Assembly: GCA_002428045.1 (NCBI GenBank)
Contig: DIZZ01000115.1
Coordinates: 3,184-18,318, forward strand
Source: Verrucomicrobia bacterium UBA6015
GTDB taxonomy: Bacteria; Verrucomicrobiota; Kiritimatiellia; UBA8416
DNA length: 15,135 bases
Reading direction: 5' to 3'
Shown here: one piece after another, positions 1 to 6,094 of the stretch
How the letters are laid out: each line of letters starts with the position of its first letter
Position numbering within the stretch: the first letter of the stretch is position 1
Made by a program: the position numbers and the translations under genes
Notes under the pieces: generated by a model
Database searches by the model: none
What the model was told of the DNA's origin: nothing
What the model saw: the letters and a program-made list of their open reading frames with translations, nothing else

Positions 1-782
1 CCCGCAAAGATGTCGCCGAAATTCCCGGTCGGCACGGCAAGGCGCACCCGGGCGGCGCCCGTCTGCAAGGTCACCCGCAGCGAGGCATAGGCGTAGTAGA
101 CGACCTGGGCCAGCACCCGTGCCCAGTTGATCGAGTTGACGGCTCCAAGGCTATAGCGATCCCGGAACGGTAGGTCGTTGAACAATGCCTTGACCATTGC
201 CTGGCAGTCGTCGAAGGTGCCATCAACGGCAAGGTTGAACACGTTATCATCCAGCACCGTCGTCATCTGGCGCTCCTGCAGTGGACTGGTCCGGCCCTTG
301 GGATGCATGACAAAGATGCGAATGCCCGCCTTGCCCCGGACGCCATGAATCGCGGCGCTGCCGGTATCGCCACTGGTGGCGGCAACGATATTGAGCCGGC
401 CGCCCCGCCGCGCCAGGATATGCTCGAAAAGATTGCCAAGGAACTGGAGCGCCACATCCTTGAACGCCAGTGTCGGCCCATGGAAAAGTTCGAGAATATG
501 GGTGTCCCCGACCTGGCGTAAGGGTGTCACCTCGGCCTCGCGGAAGGTTGCATAGCTGTCGTGGATGAGCCGCTTGAGGGTGGCCTCGTCGAGATCCACA
601 TACGGACGCATCACGGCAAACGCCAGGTCGGCGTAGGAGCAACCCCGCAACATCGCCATCGAGCCCGTTAAATCCGGGATCGTTTCCGGCAGGAGCAGGC
701 CGCCGTCACGGCCCAGACCCTCCATCACGGCGTCAGAAAATGAAAGGCCGGCATCTCCACCACGGGTACTGATATACTGCAT
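1..782 (-). CDS. thrC: Threonine synthase, N-terminal 260 residues (C-terminus beyond window)
   Basis: PLP-dependent enzyme converting O-phospho-L-homoserine to L-threonine and phosphate, the last step of threonine synthesis in the cytoplasm. Reading the minus strand from the ATG at 782 gives MQYISTRGGDAGLSF, the usual ThrC start, and the frame stays open to base 1. The PLP-lysine motif FHGPTLAFKD is plain, with the Schiff-base lysine at residue 108, almost the same position as in E. coli ThrC. It is followed by AATSGDTGSAA and, near the window edge, VPTGNFGDIFAG, which binds the cofactor phosphate in this family. A GGAG-type ribosome binding site precedes the ATG. The gene starts 14 bp after the cmk stop with no promoter between them, so the two are probably co-transcribed. 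About 40% of the protein lies outside the window. Family assignment is secure. Confidence 0.95.
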   Translation of the reverse strand, partial: MQYISTRGGDAGLSFSDAVMEGLGRDGGLLLPETIPDLTGSMAMLRGCSYADLAFAVMRPYVDLDEATLKRLIHDSYATFREAEVTPLRQVGDTHILELFHGPTLAFKDVALQFLGNLFEHILARRGGRLNIVAATSGDTGSAAIHGVRGKAGIRIFVMHPKGRTSPLQERQMTTVLDDNVFNLAVDGTFDDCQAMVKALFNDLPFRDRYSLGAVNSINWARVLAQVVYYAYASLRVTLQTGAARVRLAVPTGNFGDIFA

Positions 783-796
783 GATCACCCTCTCCA

Positions 797-1453
797 TCAG
801 CATTTCACACGGGCCAGCACAAAGGCAACCACCTCGTCAACGCCCATGCCGCTGGAGTCGACGACCACGGCATCGGCCGCCATTGTCAGGGGCGCGGCCT
901 TGCGCTTGCTGTCGATCTGGTCGCGACGGTTCAAGGAGGCCCCCACCGCATCCACCGACAGCACCTCGGTCATCTCGGCATGACGGCGCTGCGCCCGCAC
1001 CTCGGGGGATGCATCCAGATAGAATTTGAAGGTGGCCGTCGGGAAGACCGCTGTTCCGATATCGCGACCTTCCATGACCAGACGGCCCAGTGACCGCATA
1101 TCCCGCAGCCAGCCGGTTACCTGCTGCCGCACGGCTGGATTGGCTGCCACCGCGCTGACGGCTTGGTTGACCCGCTCCGTACGCAGTTCTGCGGCCAATT
1201 GCCGACCGTCAAGCGAGAACCCGACCGCCGGCCCGTCGACAAAAAAACGCATATCGACTGCCCCGGCCAAGGCGGCAACGCGCTCGCCATCCTGCGGGTC
1301 CGCTCCAACCTCCAGCGTCTTCCACGCAATCGCCCGGTAAAGGGCACCCGAATCCACATATAACGCCCCCAGAGCCGCCGCGACACACCGCGACACGGTT
1401 GACTTCCCGGAGGCCGCCGGACCATCGATGGCGATAACACTATTTTCTTTCAT
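797..1453 (-). CDS. cmk: Cytidylate kinase (CMP/dCMP kinase)
   Basis: Cytoplasmic P-loop kinase that phosphorylates CMP and dCMP with ATP, in pyrimidine nucleotide salvage and supply. The 218-residue product has the P-loop GPAASGKST at residues 11-19, DSGALYRA at about 35-42, the EGRDIGT motif at 128-134, and the CMP-binding RRDQIDSKR segment at about 176-184, followed by PL and a DAVVVDSS ending. These are the landmarks of full-length bacterial Cmk, and the length is normal. The frame could open at a GTG at 1474, but that codon lies within the predicted -10 box, whereas the ATG at 1453 has AGGA about 8 nt upstream, so the ATG is chosen. It heads a likely cmk-thrC transcript. Assignment is secure. 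Confidence 0.96.
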   Translation of the reverse strand: MKENSVIAIDGPAASGKSTVSRCVAAALGALYVDSGALYRAIAWKTLEVGADPQDGERVAALAGAVDMRFFVDGPAVGFSLDGRQLAAELRTERVNQAVSAVAANPAVRQQVTGWLRDMRSLGRLVMEGRDIGTAVFPTATFKFYLDASPEVRAQRRHAEMTEVLSVDAVGASLNRRDQIDSKRKAAPLTMAADAVVVDSSGMGVDEVVAFVLARVKC

Positions 1454-1473
1454 ACAAACATCCTGTTCGATCA

Positions 1474-1503
1474 CTTACAATCCCATGCGATCCCGTCTGT
1501 CAA
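1474..1503 (-). promoter_or_regulatory. Sigma-70-type promoter for cmk-thrC
   Basis: On the minus strand a perfect -35 TTGACA (1503-1498) is followed after 18 bp by TGTAAG (1479-1474), matching the -10 consensus at 4 of 6 positions. The predicted transcription start near 1467 leaves a leader of about 14 nt that contains the cmk ribosome binding site. This is a pattern match only. Confidence 0.6.
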
Positions 1504-1625
1504 CACCTTAGACCGCCGTTTCGAAATGTTCAAGCAAATCGATTTATTCCATTTATGTGCCCAGTCAATGCCATGCTGGACACCAGATTCACCAAGGGAC
1601 CCTTCTGGAGAAAGGCTCGCAATGC

Positions 1626-1654
1626 TTGTTTGTTCGGGAAACATCGCTTATGAT
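1626..1654 (+). promoter_or_regulatory. Sigma-70-type promoter for the radical SAM gene
   Basis: TTGTTT (1626-1631), a 17 bp spacer, then TATGAT (1649-1654), which matches the -10 consensus at 5 of 6 positions. The expected transcription start is about 1661, only 3 nt before the ATG at 1664, so the transcript would be essentially leaderless. The remainder of the 210 bp gap between the divergent genes (1454-1663) holds only this promoter and the cmk promoter; no RNA gene is visible. Confidence 0.5.
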
Positions 1655-1663
1655 CTGTGAATC

Positions 1664-2899
1664 ATGACTATTGATGAAAAACTTGCGGTGCTTACCGATG
1701 CGGCCAAGTACGATGCGTCCTGCGCGTCAAGCGGCAGTAACCGCAAGGGAACCCGGACCGGTTCGACATCGGTGTCCGGCATCTGTCATAGCTGGTCGAG
1801 CGATGGCCGCTGCATCTCACTGCTCAAGATCCTGCTTTCAAACGTCTGCCTCTATGATTGTGCCTACTGCATCAACCGTCGCAGTAACGACCTGCCCCGC
1901 ACCTCGTTCAGCGTGCCCGAGGTCGTCTCGCTGACAATGGATTTCTACCGTCGCAATTATATCGAGGGCCTGTTCTTGAGTTCTGCCGTGTTCGGTCCGC
2001 CCGACCGGGTCATGGAGCAGATGGTGACGATTGCCCGGCGGTTGCGCCAGGAGGAAGGCTTCGGCGGCTATATCCATCTCAAGGCCATTCCCGGTGCCAG
2101 CCTGGAGCTGATGCGGCAGGCCGGGCTTTTCGCGGATCGTGTCAGCGTGAATATCGAGCTGCCTTCCGAGGCCTCGCTACAGCAGCTCGCCCCCGAGAAG
2201 ACCAAGGCCGATATCATTACGCCGATGGCATTCCTGGGCAATAGCATCCGCGACAACCGCGCGGAACGTCGCCAGAATCGCCGGGCACCCGCCTTTGCTC
2301 CCGGCGGGCACAGTACGCAGCTTATCGTGGGGGCCAGTCCGGAGTCCGACTTCCAGATCGTGCGGCTGGGGGAATCCCTCTACCAGCGCTTCGCGCTCAA
2401 CCGCGTGTACTACTCGGCCTTTATCCCGGTCAACCGCTACGATAGTCGCCTGCAGCAGGTCGAGATGCCTCCGCTGCTGCGCGAGCACCGGCTCTACCAG
2501 GCCGATTGGCTGCTACGGAATTACGGCTACCGCGCCGATGAGCTGCTCAGCGAGCAACAGCCCGATCTGGACGTGATCCTCGATCCCAAGGCGATGTGGG
2601 CCGTGCGCAATTTCCATGTGTTCCCGATGGATGTTAATCGTGCCGATTATGCCTCTATCCTACGCGTGCCGGGGATTGGCGTGACCTCCGCTCGACGGAT
2701 TGTCAGTGCCCGCCGGTTCCAGGCGTTGACACTTGAAGATCTCGCCAAACTGGGGGTTGTTCTCAAGCGCGCCCGGTATTTCATAGTGGCAGCCGGGCGT
2801 TTGATTGATCGGCTGCCGTCCTCTGCCGAGCACGTCCGGCGCATCCTGGAAAAGGAGGAGAAAACCGTCCATGCCGAGCAACTCACCCTCCCGTTCTGA
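1664..2899 (+). CDS. Putative DNA modification/repair radical SAM protein (TIGR03916-like)
   Basis: A 411-residue radical SAM protein. The [4Fe-4S]-binding motif CLYDCAYC (C62, C66, C69; CX3CX2C) follows a short N-terminal region with two further cysteines in SGICHSWSSDGRC. A helix-hairpin-helix-like segment, VPGIGVTSARRIV, at about 335-347 suggests nucleic-acid contact. Size, layout and the overlapping downstream partner match the family annotated as 'putative DNA modification/repair radical SAM protein', always found beside a DUF4130/TIGR03915 partner that is sometimes fused to a uracil-DNA-glycosylase-like domain. The reaction and substrate are not established, and the DNA role is inferred from HhH and UDG linkage. 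There is no Shine-Dalgarno sequence before the ATG, and the promoter places the start site almost on it. The next in-frame ATG is near residue 92, beyond the cluster motif, so 1664 is the only sensible ATG. Confidence 0.88.
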   Translation: MTIDEKLAVLTDAAKYDASCASSGSNRKGTRTGSTSVSGICHSWSSDGRCISLLKILLSNVCLYDCAYCINRRSNDLPRTSFSVPEVVSLTMDFYRRNYIEGLFLSSAVFGPPDRVMEQMVTIARRLRQEEGFGGYIHLKAIPGASLELMRQAGLFADRVSVNIELPSEASLQQLAPEKTKADIITPMAFLGNSIRDNRAERRQNRRAPAFAPGGHSTQLIVGASPESDFQIVRLGESLYQRFALNRVYYSAFIPVNRYDSRLQQVEMPPLLREHRLYQADWLLRNYGYRADELLSEQQPDLDVILDPKAMWAVRNFHVFPMDVNRADYASILRVPGIGVTSARRIVSARRFQALTLEDLAKLGVVLKRARYFIVAAGRLIDRLPSSAEHVRRILEKEEKTVHAEQLTLPF

Positions 2900-3686
2900 G
2901 CCGCTGCTTGAACTCTGCCACGATGGCAGCGCCACTGGCTGCCTGTGTGCCGTGGCCGAGGCGTACAAACACCCCGGACGCAAGGTCCTGTTCACCTGCC
3001 CGGATCGCGATCTGCCGTTATTTGCCGACGCCGGGTTTTCTGTAGCATCCGATCCCGCCCGGGCTGAGCGGTTTCTGAACTATCTCACCGAGCGATCCTC
3101 AAGTGACGTGGTCCATACCCTGCTGCGGGCACTCACCGCCATGCCCGAGGCGATAGAAGCCGGTTTGCTGGCGTATGCTCGCAAGGCGGTCCTGCAAGGG
3201 GCCTGCATCGTCCAGGCGCATGCCGATCCGGACGTCCGGTTCGTCCATCGCTGGGCACGACGGGTCTCCCTGGAAATCCACCGGTTCAAAGGGCTCCTGA
3301 GGTTCCAGGAACTCAAGTCCGGACGCTTCCTCGCCCTGTTCGAGCCGGATTACGACATCACCCTGCCGCTCGCCTTCCACTTTCGCCTGCGCCTGGCAAG
3401 CCAGCGCTGGATCATCCTCGATGGACGACGGCACTGCGCCGCCACATGGAACGGCTTGCGCCTGAACGCCGAAGCCCCTGGAGGGGATCTGCTGCAAGGC
3501 GACCTTCTGGAGCGCTGCCTGGCGGGCGACGAGCCCTCTGCGGACGAAGCCCGCAGCCGGGCGCTGTGGCAAACCTTTCATCGTACCGTGGCTATCGAGA
3601 CCCGCACCAATCCCGATCTGCAACGTCAATGCATGCCCGCCCGCTATTGGAAGCACCTACCTGAAATGAACGATTCCAGCGAGTAG
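2871..3686 (+). CDS. DUF4130 / TIGR03915-type DNA metabolism protein, partner of the radical SAM protein
   Basis: A 271-residue protein of the family invariably linked to the preceding radical SAM gene. Recognisable features are the N-terminal phrase LLELCHDGSATGCLCAVAEAY, the central VHRWARRVSLEIHRFKGLLRF segment, FEPDYDITLPLAFHFRLR, and the family-typical end CMPARYWKHLPEM. No uracil-DNA-glycosylase domain is fused here: the protein ends right after the DUF4130 part, so this is the short form. The frame is open from 2805, but the ATG at 2871 has GGAGGAG about 10 nt upstream and gives the normal N-terminus. It overlaps the radical SAM gene by 29 bp, indicating one transcript and probably coupled translation. 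Function is unproven; a role in repair or modification of DNA bases is inferred from family linkage. Confidence 0.88.
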   Translation: MPSNSPSRSEPLLELCHDGSATGCLCAVAEAYKHPGRKVLFTCPDRDLPLFADAGFSVASDPARAERFLNYLTERSSSDVVHTLLRALTAMPEAIEAGLLAYARKAVLQGACIVQAHADPDVRFVHRWARRVSLEIHRFKGLLRFQELKSGRFLALFEPDYDITLPLAFHFRLRLASQRWIILDGRRHCAATWNGLRLNAEAPGGDLLQGDLLERCLAGDEPSADEARSRALWQTFHRTVAIETRTNPDLQRQCMPARYWKHLPEMNDSSE

Positions 3687-3749
3687 CGCGATTATGGATG
3701 TAAGGAATGGCCGCGATCCCGGAATGATAAACAGAAAGTGAGGTTTATG

Positions 3750-4826
3750 ATGATCAAGTTTATTTTGTTTGTGTTGGTCGGGGGGGCCATCGGGGCAGGG
3801 CTGGGTTACTTCGGGAAATGTACGTCGGGAACCTGTCCGTTCACGGCAAATCCGTTCCGAGGCGCTGGGTTCGGCGCTCTTTTCGGCCTTCTTTTTGCAT
3901 TTTCCACGTATGGCAACCCGCTACAGGCCAAGGCGGCACAGGCCGACTCTTCGCGCCTCGTCGTAATCGGGGAAGCGGCCGAGCTTGCCTCGCTGCTTTC
4001 ATCGACAACCGTGCCGGTGCTGGTTGATTTTTACGCCGATTGGTGCGGCCCATGCCGTCGCCTGGCGCCCGAGCTGTCCGCCGTGGCAGACCTATGGCAG
4101 GATGGGGCCAAGATTGTGAAGGTCAATGTGGACAAGCATCGTGAGCTGGCGGAGAAGTACGGCGTCAACGGAATTCCTGACATGCGTATATTTGTCAGCG
4201 GCGTCGAGAAAGAGCAGTTGGTAGGCTATCGTGGTCGAGACGCCATCAGCGAGCGGTTGACCGCCGCAGGTGGGGTTTTGGGACATGGCGAGAAGCTCGA
4301 GACAACGGCGAAACAAACGGCGGCTCCTGTCGCCAGTGATAATAACCAAAAGGAGGAAGAGATGGCTATCGTTTTGAAGGTTGGCGACAAGGCACCGGCG
4401 TTTGAGTTAAAGGATCAGAACGGTAACGTGGTTTCGCTCACACAGTTTGCTGGCAAGAAGTTGCTCATTTACTTCTATCCCAAGGCAAACACCCCGGGGT
4501 GTACGGCGCAATCCTGCGCGGTCAGCGAATCGCTTGCGCAATTGGGGGCGGCGGGTGTCGCGGCAGTGGGGATCAGTCCTGATTCGCCGGAACGGCAGAA
4601 AAAATTTGACGACAAGCACTCGCTGGGTTTCCCGCTGCTGGCTGACGAAGAGAAAACTGTCGCCGAAGCCTATGGCGTATGGGGTGAAAAATCGATGTAC
4701 GGCAAGCCGTTCCTTGGCATCGTGCGCTCGGCCTTCCTCGTGGGTGAGGATGGCAACCTGCTCGCTGTGCGATACAAGGTCAGTCCGGGCGACACGGTTC
4801 CGTTTGTCCAGCAGGCACTGAAATAG
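3750..4826 (+). CDS. Membrane-anchored thioredoxin-peroxiredoxin (Bcp/PrxQ) fusion
   Basis: A 358-residue three-part protein. Residues 1-55 resemble DUF6132: two hydrophobic, glycine-rich segments (about 4-21 and 41-55) around a GKCTSGTCP loop with cysteines 24 and 29. Residues about 75-175 form a thioredoxin domain with the WCGPC active site (C99, C102) and cis-proline in GIPDMRIF. After a polar linker, residues 205-358 are a complete PrxQ/Bcp domain with NTPGCTAQSC (peroxidatic C251, resolving C256), which reduces peroxides using thiol electrons. The thioredoxin could be its direct reductant. The frame opens at a GTG at 3738, but ATG 3750 is best spaced from GTGAGG. An internal ATG at 4362 with a perfect AGGAGG site could also yield free Bcp. 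Whether the Trx/Prx domains face the cytoplasm or periplasm is unclear. Confidence 0.9.
   Translation: MIKFILFVLVGGAIGAGLGYFGKCTSGTCPFTANPFRGAGFGALFGLLFAFSTYGNPLQAKAAQADSSRLVVIGEAAELASLLSSTTVPVLVDFYADWCGPCRRLAPELSAVADLWQDGAKIVKVNVDKHRELAEKYGVNGIPDMRIFVSGVEKEQLVGYRGRDAISERLTAAGGVLGHGEKLETTAKQTAAPVASDNNQKEEEMAIVLKVGDKAPAFELKDQNGNVVSLTQFAGKKLLIYFYPKANTPGCTAQSCAVSESLAQLGAAGVAAVGISPDSPERQKKFDDKHSLGFPLLADEEKTVAEAYGVWGEKSMYGKPFLGIVRSAFLVGEDGNLLAVRYKVSPGDTVPFVQQALK
4351..4364 (+). promoter_or_regulatory. Internal ribosome binding site and ATG for a free Bcp/PrxQ product
   Basis: AGGAGGAAGAG directly precedes the in-frame ATG at 4362 inside the fusion gene. Translation from here gives a 154-residue protein beginning MAIVLKVGDKAPAFEL, the normal start and length of a stand-alone Bcp. 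The signal is stronger than the one at the head of the whole gene. It is either a functional dual-product site or a relic of two once-separate genes. Confidence 0.6.
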
Positions 4827-4841
4827 ATACTGAAAAATTGT

Positions 4842-4870
4842 TTGACATATAAAACATTTATGCCTAGTGT
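4842..4870 (+). promoter_or_regulatory. Promoter of the Cys-rich secreted protein gene
   Basis: A perfect -35 TTGACA (4842-4847), a 17 bp spacer, and TAGTGT (4865-4870, 4 of 6 matches to the -10 consensus). The predicted start near 4877 lies downstream of the upstream in-frame ATG at 4871 and upstream of the ATG at 4919, which helps fix the start of the gene. Confidence 0.6.
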
Positions 4871-4918
4871 ATGCAACATGGTATGAGTAACAACAAAAGA
4901 ACAGGAGGAGTGATAGAC

Positions 4919-5305
4919 ATGAAAAAGGTGATCAGCAGGAAATCAGCCGTTTTGGCAGTAGCCGTCTTTACGGGGGCCATGATGGTATTGTCGGGGGCAA
5001 GCCGGGCTGAAGAAGGCAAGGCGGACGAGGCAGCCAAAGCCTGCGGGGCTGGGGTTGCGAAGCCTGCCTGCGAAGCGAAGGCGGATGCAGCGACCGGTGC
5101 ATGTAAAGCCGAAGTCAGTGCGGAGAAGCCCTGTGAGAAAGGCAAATGCGGGTTAACGAAAGATGAGAAGGCCGAATGCAAGGCCAAGAAGGCCGAATGC
5201 AAAGCCAAAAAGGCGTGTTGCGGCTCATGCACCAAGGCAGAAGCAAAGCCTGCCTGTGCCGCCGAGTCCGAGGCCAAGGCTGAAGTAAAGCCTGCCACCG
5301 AGTAA
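4919..5305 (+). CDS. Small secreted Cys/Ala/Lys-rich protein, possible metal- or thiol-binding protein
   Basis: A 128-residue protein with a clear Sec signal peptide: basic MKKVISRKS, hydrophobic core at about 10-27, and probable cleavage after SRA at residue 30. The mature 98 residues contain 11 cysteines spread through Ala/Lys/Glu-rich sequence, including an exact KAECKAK heptad twice in tandem followed by KACCGSC. No enzyme domain is recognised. The composition resembles metallothionein-like or thiol-buffer proteins, but that is a resemblance, not an assignment. The ATG at 4919 has AGGAGG about 10 nt upstream; the longer frame from 4871 starts before the predicted transcript. It lies immediately downstream of the thioredoxin-peroxiredoxin gene, has its own promoter and ends in an intrinsic terminator, so it can be expressed alone. 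A role in periplasmic metal or oxidative stress is inferred only from composition and neighbour. Confidence 0.82.
   Translation: MKKVISRKSAVLAVAVFTGAMMVLSGASRAEEGKADEAAKACGAGVAKPACEAKADAATGACKAEVSAEKPCEKGKCGLTKDEKAECKAKKAECKAKKACCGSCTKAEAKPACAAESEAKAEVKPATE
5168..5209 (+). repeat. Two tandem 21 bp units within the Cys-rich gene
   Basis: Two adjacent 21 bp copies (5168-5188 and 5189-5209), each encoding KAECKAK and differing at two third-codon positions (AAG/AAA). A degenerate third start (AAGGC) follows. They look like recent in-frame duplications that add cysteines to the protein. Confidence 0.8.
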
Positions 5306-5330
5306 CAGGATCCATCTGAAATTGGGAATC

Positions 5331-5365
5331 CCGGCAGTCACAGCGATGTGGCTGTCGGTTTTTTT
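5331..5365 (+). terminator. Rho-independent terminator with GCGA tetraloop
   Basis: CCGGCAGTCACA (5331-5342) pairs with TGTGGCTGTCGG (5347-5358) over 12 bp, with two wobble G-U pairs, around a GNRA-type GCGA loop. Seven Ts follow at 5359-5365. This is a textbook intrinsic terminator 25 bp after the stop of the Cys-rich gene. It ends only 3 bp before the ATG of the DedA-like gene. Confidence 0.85.
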
Positions 5366-5368
5366 GTG

Positions 5369-6010
5369 ATGACGATCAAGCCCGTTCGTATACTTTGGCG
5401 CATCGTGTTGTTCTCGCTCCTGCTGGGCGTGATCCTGTTGCCTTTTCTAGCGTTTGGCGCACCGATGGAGGCCTGGATGGCCGGGGTCATGCAGCGTGTG
5501 CAGCAGCATCCGCGCACCGCATTCTGGCTGGTGGCCGGTTTCCTGGCCTCGGATATCCTCCTTCCCGTTCCCTCCAGCATCGTCAGTACCCTGGGCGGGG
5601 CGGCACTGGGCGCGGTCGGCGGAACCCTGGCCTCGTGGAGCGGGATGATGGTCAGTTGTGCGCTGGGATTCTGGCTGGGACGGGTGGGACGTTCGCTGGG
5701 ACGCCGACTAGCCGGAGACGAGGAGTTGGCGCGGCTGGAAAAGGCTGAATCCCGGTTCGGCGCCTGGATGATCGTCGTCGCCCGTCCGGTGCCTGTACTG
5801 GCGGAAGCCTCCACGATTCTCGCGGGCATGGGCAAGATGCATTTCTTCCGCTTCCTGGTCATGAGCGCGATCGCCAATCTCGCGGTATCAGCCGTGTACG
5901 CGGTCATCGGCGGTCTATCCCGCCAGACCAACGCCTTTCTCCCGGCCTTTGGCACCTCCCTGTTGCTGGCTGGCGTGGCAATGCTGATCGGGCGACGGCG
6001 CAGGGTTTGA
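5369..6010 (+). CDS. DedA/VTT-domain membrane protein
   Basis: A 213-residue polytopic inner-membrane protein of the DedA/VTT (SNARE-associated) superfamily, a group linked to lipid scrambling and envelope homeostasis. Visible marks are the N-terminal membrane helix (about 9-30), the re-entrant hydrophobic stretch FLASDILLPVPSSIV with a glycine-rich GGAALGAVGG run, GFWLGRVGRSLGRR, and the conserved ARPVPVLAEASTILAGMGKM segment, followed by two more membrane helices and a basic RRRR tail. The substrate cannot be told from sequence. The frame also opens at GTG 5348 and GTG 5366, both poor choices because the first lies in the terminator stem. The ATG at 5369 directly abuts the upstream terminator and lacks a clear ribosome binding site, so expression probably needs read-through or a start further in. 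Confidence 0.8.
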   Translation: MTIKPVRILWRIVLFSLLLGVILLPFLAFGAPMEAWMAGVMQRVQQHPRTAFWLVAGFLASDILLPVPSSIVSTLGGAALGAVGGTLASWSGMMVSCALGFWLGRVGRSLGRRLAGDEELARLEKAESRFGAWMIVVARPVPVLAEASTILAGMGKMHFFRFLVMSAIANLAVSAVYAVIGGLSRQTNAFLPAFGTSLLLAGVAMLIGRRRRV

Positions 6011-6094
6011 AATTCCGCATTTGCTTTGCAGGGGCAGTTACGGTACAACATTCCCCTGTGATTTCAACTATAGCCATGACGAGGAGTGTTTGCC

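Noticed and set aside
1454..1474. Longer cmk start at GTG 1474
   Set aside because: The codon overlaps the predicted -10 box, and the ATG at 1453 has a proper ribosome binding site and the normal Cmk N-terminus.
1611..1660. Regulatory palindrome AAGGGACCCTT near the radical SAM promoter
   Set aside because: The actual site (about 1596-1606) is short, lies outside the -35/-10 region and can occur by chance in this composition.
4864..5298. 144-residue minus-strand frame opposite the Cys-rich gene
   Set aside because: Its Ala/Leu/Phe composition is the mirror of the repetitive plus-strand gene, it lacks its own start signals, and the plus strand has promoter, ribosome binding site, signal peptide and terminator.
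5338..6051. 237-residue minus-strand frame opposite the DedA-like gene
   Set aside because: Arg/Pro/Ser-rich and without domains; the plus strand encodes a recognisable membrane protein.
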